Shown here: one piece after another, positions 63,301 to 64,000 of the stretch
Numbering within the stretch: position 1 is the first letter of the stretch
How the letters are laid out: every line of letters starts with the position of its first letter
Origin: JALYGY01 sp963800975
GTDB lineage: Bacteria; Actinomycetota; Rubrobacteria; Rubrobacterales; Rubrobacteraceae
Reading direction: 5' to 3'
NCBI GenBank assembly: GCA_963800975.1
Contig: CAWDDB010000014.1
Location: forward strand, 248,001-312,000
Length of the DNA: 64,000 bases
Notes under the pieces: generated by a model
The model's input: the letters and a program-made list of their open reading frames with translations, nothing else
What the model was told of the DNA's origin: nothing
Database searches by the model: none
Translations under genes and position numbers: made by a program

Positions 63301-64000
63301 TTCGATGTCGAAGACAACCCGCCGGCGGCGGAACTCCTCGATAGGTGGGTTGGCTGGAGGCGTGTTGCTGTACTTGAGCCTGTTGTGGGCGACGATCAGA
63401 AAGGCGCGGCCGAGCGAGTCGAAGTGATCAACCGTCGGAGTATCCGCGTGGAACTCGGTTTTGCGGGCAGCCTCCAGTTCTTCTGGTCCGAGCGCTCCGG
63501 ACCGGCGTCTTGCATGCCAGGTGGGCAGGTAGTCCGCATCCGGCAGGCGGCGGAAGAGATCGCCCACCTCGGGATCGGTCTTCGGATCGGTCACCAGCAC
63601 GGTGTCATTTACATCCCAGGTCTCCTGCCGCCACGGACCGAACACCACCTTCTCCCAGGTGTGATTCGGGTGCACGGTGGCCACCACTCGCTCGACCGGA
63701 TCGTAGAAGAGCACAGGGCTGACGCCGACGCGGATGTCGAACTCGAAATCGTGCGTGTCGGTGAAAAACGGCTCGTACTGGCGAGCCGGCTTGCCCTTGT
63801 TGTTGAACACCGTCCAGCCGTTGCCCATCCAGCGCGGGCTGACATCGTTCGGAGTCATCTCCGGCCGACCATCCGCGCCCAGGATGATGTTCCCGTTTGT
63901 ATCGCGCCTCAGCCCCGGTCCGGGCTCCGCCTGGAGCTTCTTCTGGATCTCGCGAGCGAAGCCGTCGGAGTAGGAGAAGCCGACTTGAATCTTCAACCCA
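60346..64000 (-). CDS. RHS-repeat TcB/TcC-type toxin protein with variable C-terminal domain, 5' end outside window
   Basis: At least 1,217 codons; the gene continues past position 64000, where SpvB/TcB-type N-terminal domains are expected. The visible part starts KIQVGFSYSDGFAREIQKKL, a typical inner segment of TcB/TcC fusions. Many YD/RHS repeats follow (YDICGNRI, YDQLRRPTES, YDPVGNITHI, YDGHGNITKV). The RHS core ends ARYCAPWLGRWVSCDPIG and NLYAYALNNPLRLLDPHGT near residue 890 of the visible part. The last 325 residues are unlike the core: a charged region, hydrophobic stretches (WVTVAAVAAFAGGAGYVAAE) and a mixed alpha/beta tail (VAGVLELKNLSPGEKPS). This is the position of the payload in Tc and polymorphic toxins. 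I do not recognise it. TcA starts 108 bp downstream. Confidence 0.85.
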   Translation of the reverse strand, partial: GLKIQVGFSYSDGFAREIQKKLQAEPGPGLRRDTNGNIILGADGRPEMTPNDVSPRWMGNGWTVFNNKGKPARQYEPFFTDTHDFEFDIRVGVSPVLFYDPVERVVATVHPNHTWEKVVFGPWRQETWDVNDTVLVTDPKTDPEVGDLFRRLPDADYLPTWHARRRSGALGPEELEAARKTEFHADTPTVDHFDSLGRAFLIVAHNRLKYSNTPPANPPIEEFRRRRVVFDIEGNQRELTDERVDDQGASEERIVMRYEYDICGNRIRTSSMEAGERWMLNDVVGNPLYAWDSRDHRVRTAYDQLRRPTESFLREGTGAELVEGRAIYGESRPDPEANNLRGRTVQLFDHAGVITSDDYDFRGNPLRVKRRLAQEYKTIPNWASVVPLEAQTYVSLTRYDALDRPIELTTPDDSVIRPAYNEANLLERVEANLRGSAVVTPFVTNIDYDARGQRTSVGYGNDVRTTYTYDPLTFRLVRLLTRRDATTFPDDCPHPQPVNWPGCQVQNLRYTYDPVGNITHIRDDAQQTVYFRNKRVEPSADYTYDAIYQLIEAAGREHLGQVGGQPRPPTIPDASNAFHTRLDHPGDGIAMGTYIERYVHDTAGNILSMQHRGGDPTHPGWVRDYFYNEPSLLEPSRTSNRLSNTTVGSQGGQPVTEPCTYDGHGNITKVSHLSLMRWNANDRLQATSRQVLDNGGTPETTWYVYDSGGQRVRKVTERQSAAGQAPRRRKERIYLGGFEIYREYGSNGHTVQLERETLHVMDDGQRLALVETRTKGTDPAPERLIRYQHGNHLGSVTLELDDLARIISYEEYYPYGSTSFQAVRSQIEAPKRYRYTGNERDEETGFGYHGARYCAPWLGRWVSCDPIGTAGGLNLYAYALNNPLRLLDPHGTQPEPANYLTQDDKGNYIVPGETIEVTGKAPEPDLLEVGVRGKFVHLLTQGEFERQQRFALEHGTSDYSWTWEEHQQYAELTSAEQAGMAQDKWWEHVNKKYDAYRSGKYAEWDKSTRLMYGYGKIGKGIGWVTVAAVAAFAGGAGYVAAESSPFVFSTATSMMNSGPLVLLGSILYGTCTPPGAPDLPGPGDEVGKILQKLGASADDIASFARGEKVWIWKTQGEVKTTSYFQYAGGKLVAGVLELKNLSPGEKPSMDTVRAIKSFMDQSTELAQTLSANTLRLEGNAVTNLGEKGVEGLLGRLGFKLDPEDPGKLIRETVVTSK

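Noticed and set aside
1..64000. tRNA, rRNA or riboswitch genes
   Set aside because: No cloverleaf with a CCA-type acceptor, rRNA core sequence or known riboswitch core was recognised by eye; a covariance-model search would be decisive.

Overview
The window is high-GC bacterial DNA, dense with sugar-degradation genes and ending in a Tc-toxin-like locus. GTG and TTG starts are frequent, the solute-binding proteins carry twin-arginine/lipobox signals, and the mix of genes (GH1/2/4/38/43 glycosidases, Gfo/Idh/MocA oxidoreductases, ThuA proteins, CUT1 ABC importers, a YesL protein, LacI) suggests an actinobacterium, perhaps a Rubrobacter relative. That placement is inference. I saw no rRNA, tRNA, CRISPR array or insertion sequence.

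Layout. 0-7 kb: the end of a sugar-binding lipoprotein gene, a GH2 enzyme, a ThuA protein, a YesL membrane protein, a frame-broken sugar isomerase, an alpha/beta hydrolase and an MDR dehydrogenase. 7-12.2 kb: the only long plus-strand operon, made of a binding protein, two permeases, a small anchored protein and a GH43 enzyme. It is preceded by three direct repeats spaced exactly 21 bp. 12.4-17.3 kb: a minus-strand oxidoreductase cluster (Gfo/Idh, zinc MDR, extended SDR, secreted cyanophycinase-like protein, broken aldo/keto reductase). 17.4-23.6 kb: histidine phosphatase, GH1, sugar isomerase, two Gfo/Idh and a ThuA protein. 23.6-28.3 kb: a damaged segment with a frame-broken GH4, a PhyH fragment, a broken SDR, a permease tail, an intact SMP-30 lactonase and a GNAT gene with an internal stop. 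28.3-35.2 kb: an operon of binding protein, MalF, MalG, GH4 and GH2. 35.3-45.3 kb: a LacI-led run with an ADP-ribosylglycohydrolase-family protein, two tandem binding proteins, MalF, MalG, a sodium:solute symporter and its small partner. 45.4-49.6 kb: aldo/keto reductase and GH38 alpha-mannosidase. 50.0-64.0 kb: a giant TcA-like gene, preceded by an RHS/TcC-type gene that runs off the window.

How it works together. At least three CUT1 importers and one sodium symporter would bring in oligosaccharides, probably from plant or microbial polysaccharide (arabinan, galactosides, mannosides, beta-glucosides). Cytoplasmic glycosidases would cut them, and the dehydrogenases, isomerases and lactonase would process unusual sugars. 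No ATP-binding subunit is present, so a shared MsiK-type ATPase elsewhere is likely. The Tc-like pair would form a large protein-translocation machine carrying a C-terminal payload I could not identify.

A caution for users: more than a dozen frame lesions lie in genes that otherwise read perfectly, and most have the same sign. They look more like consensus errors than like decay, so the broken genes are annotated here as single genes with lesions.
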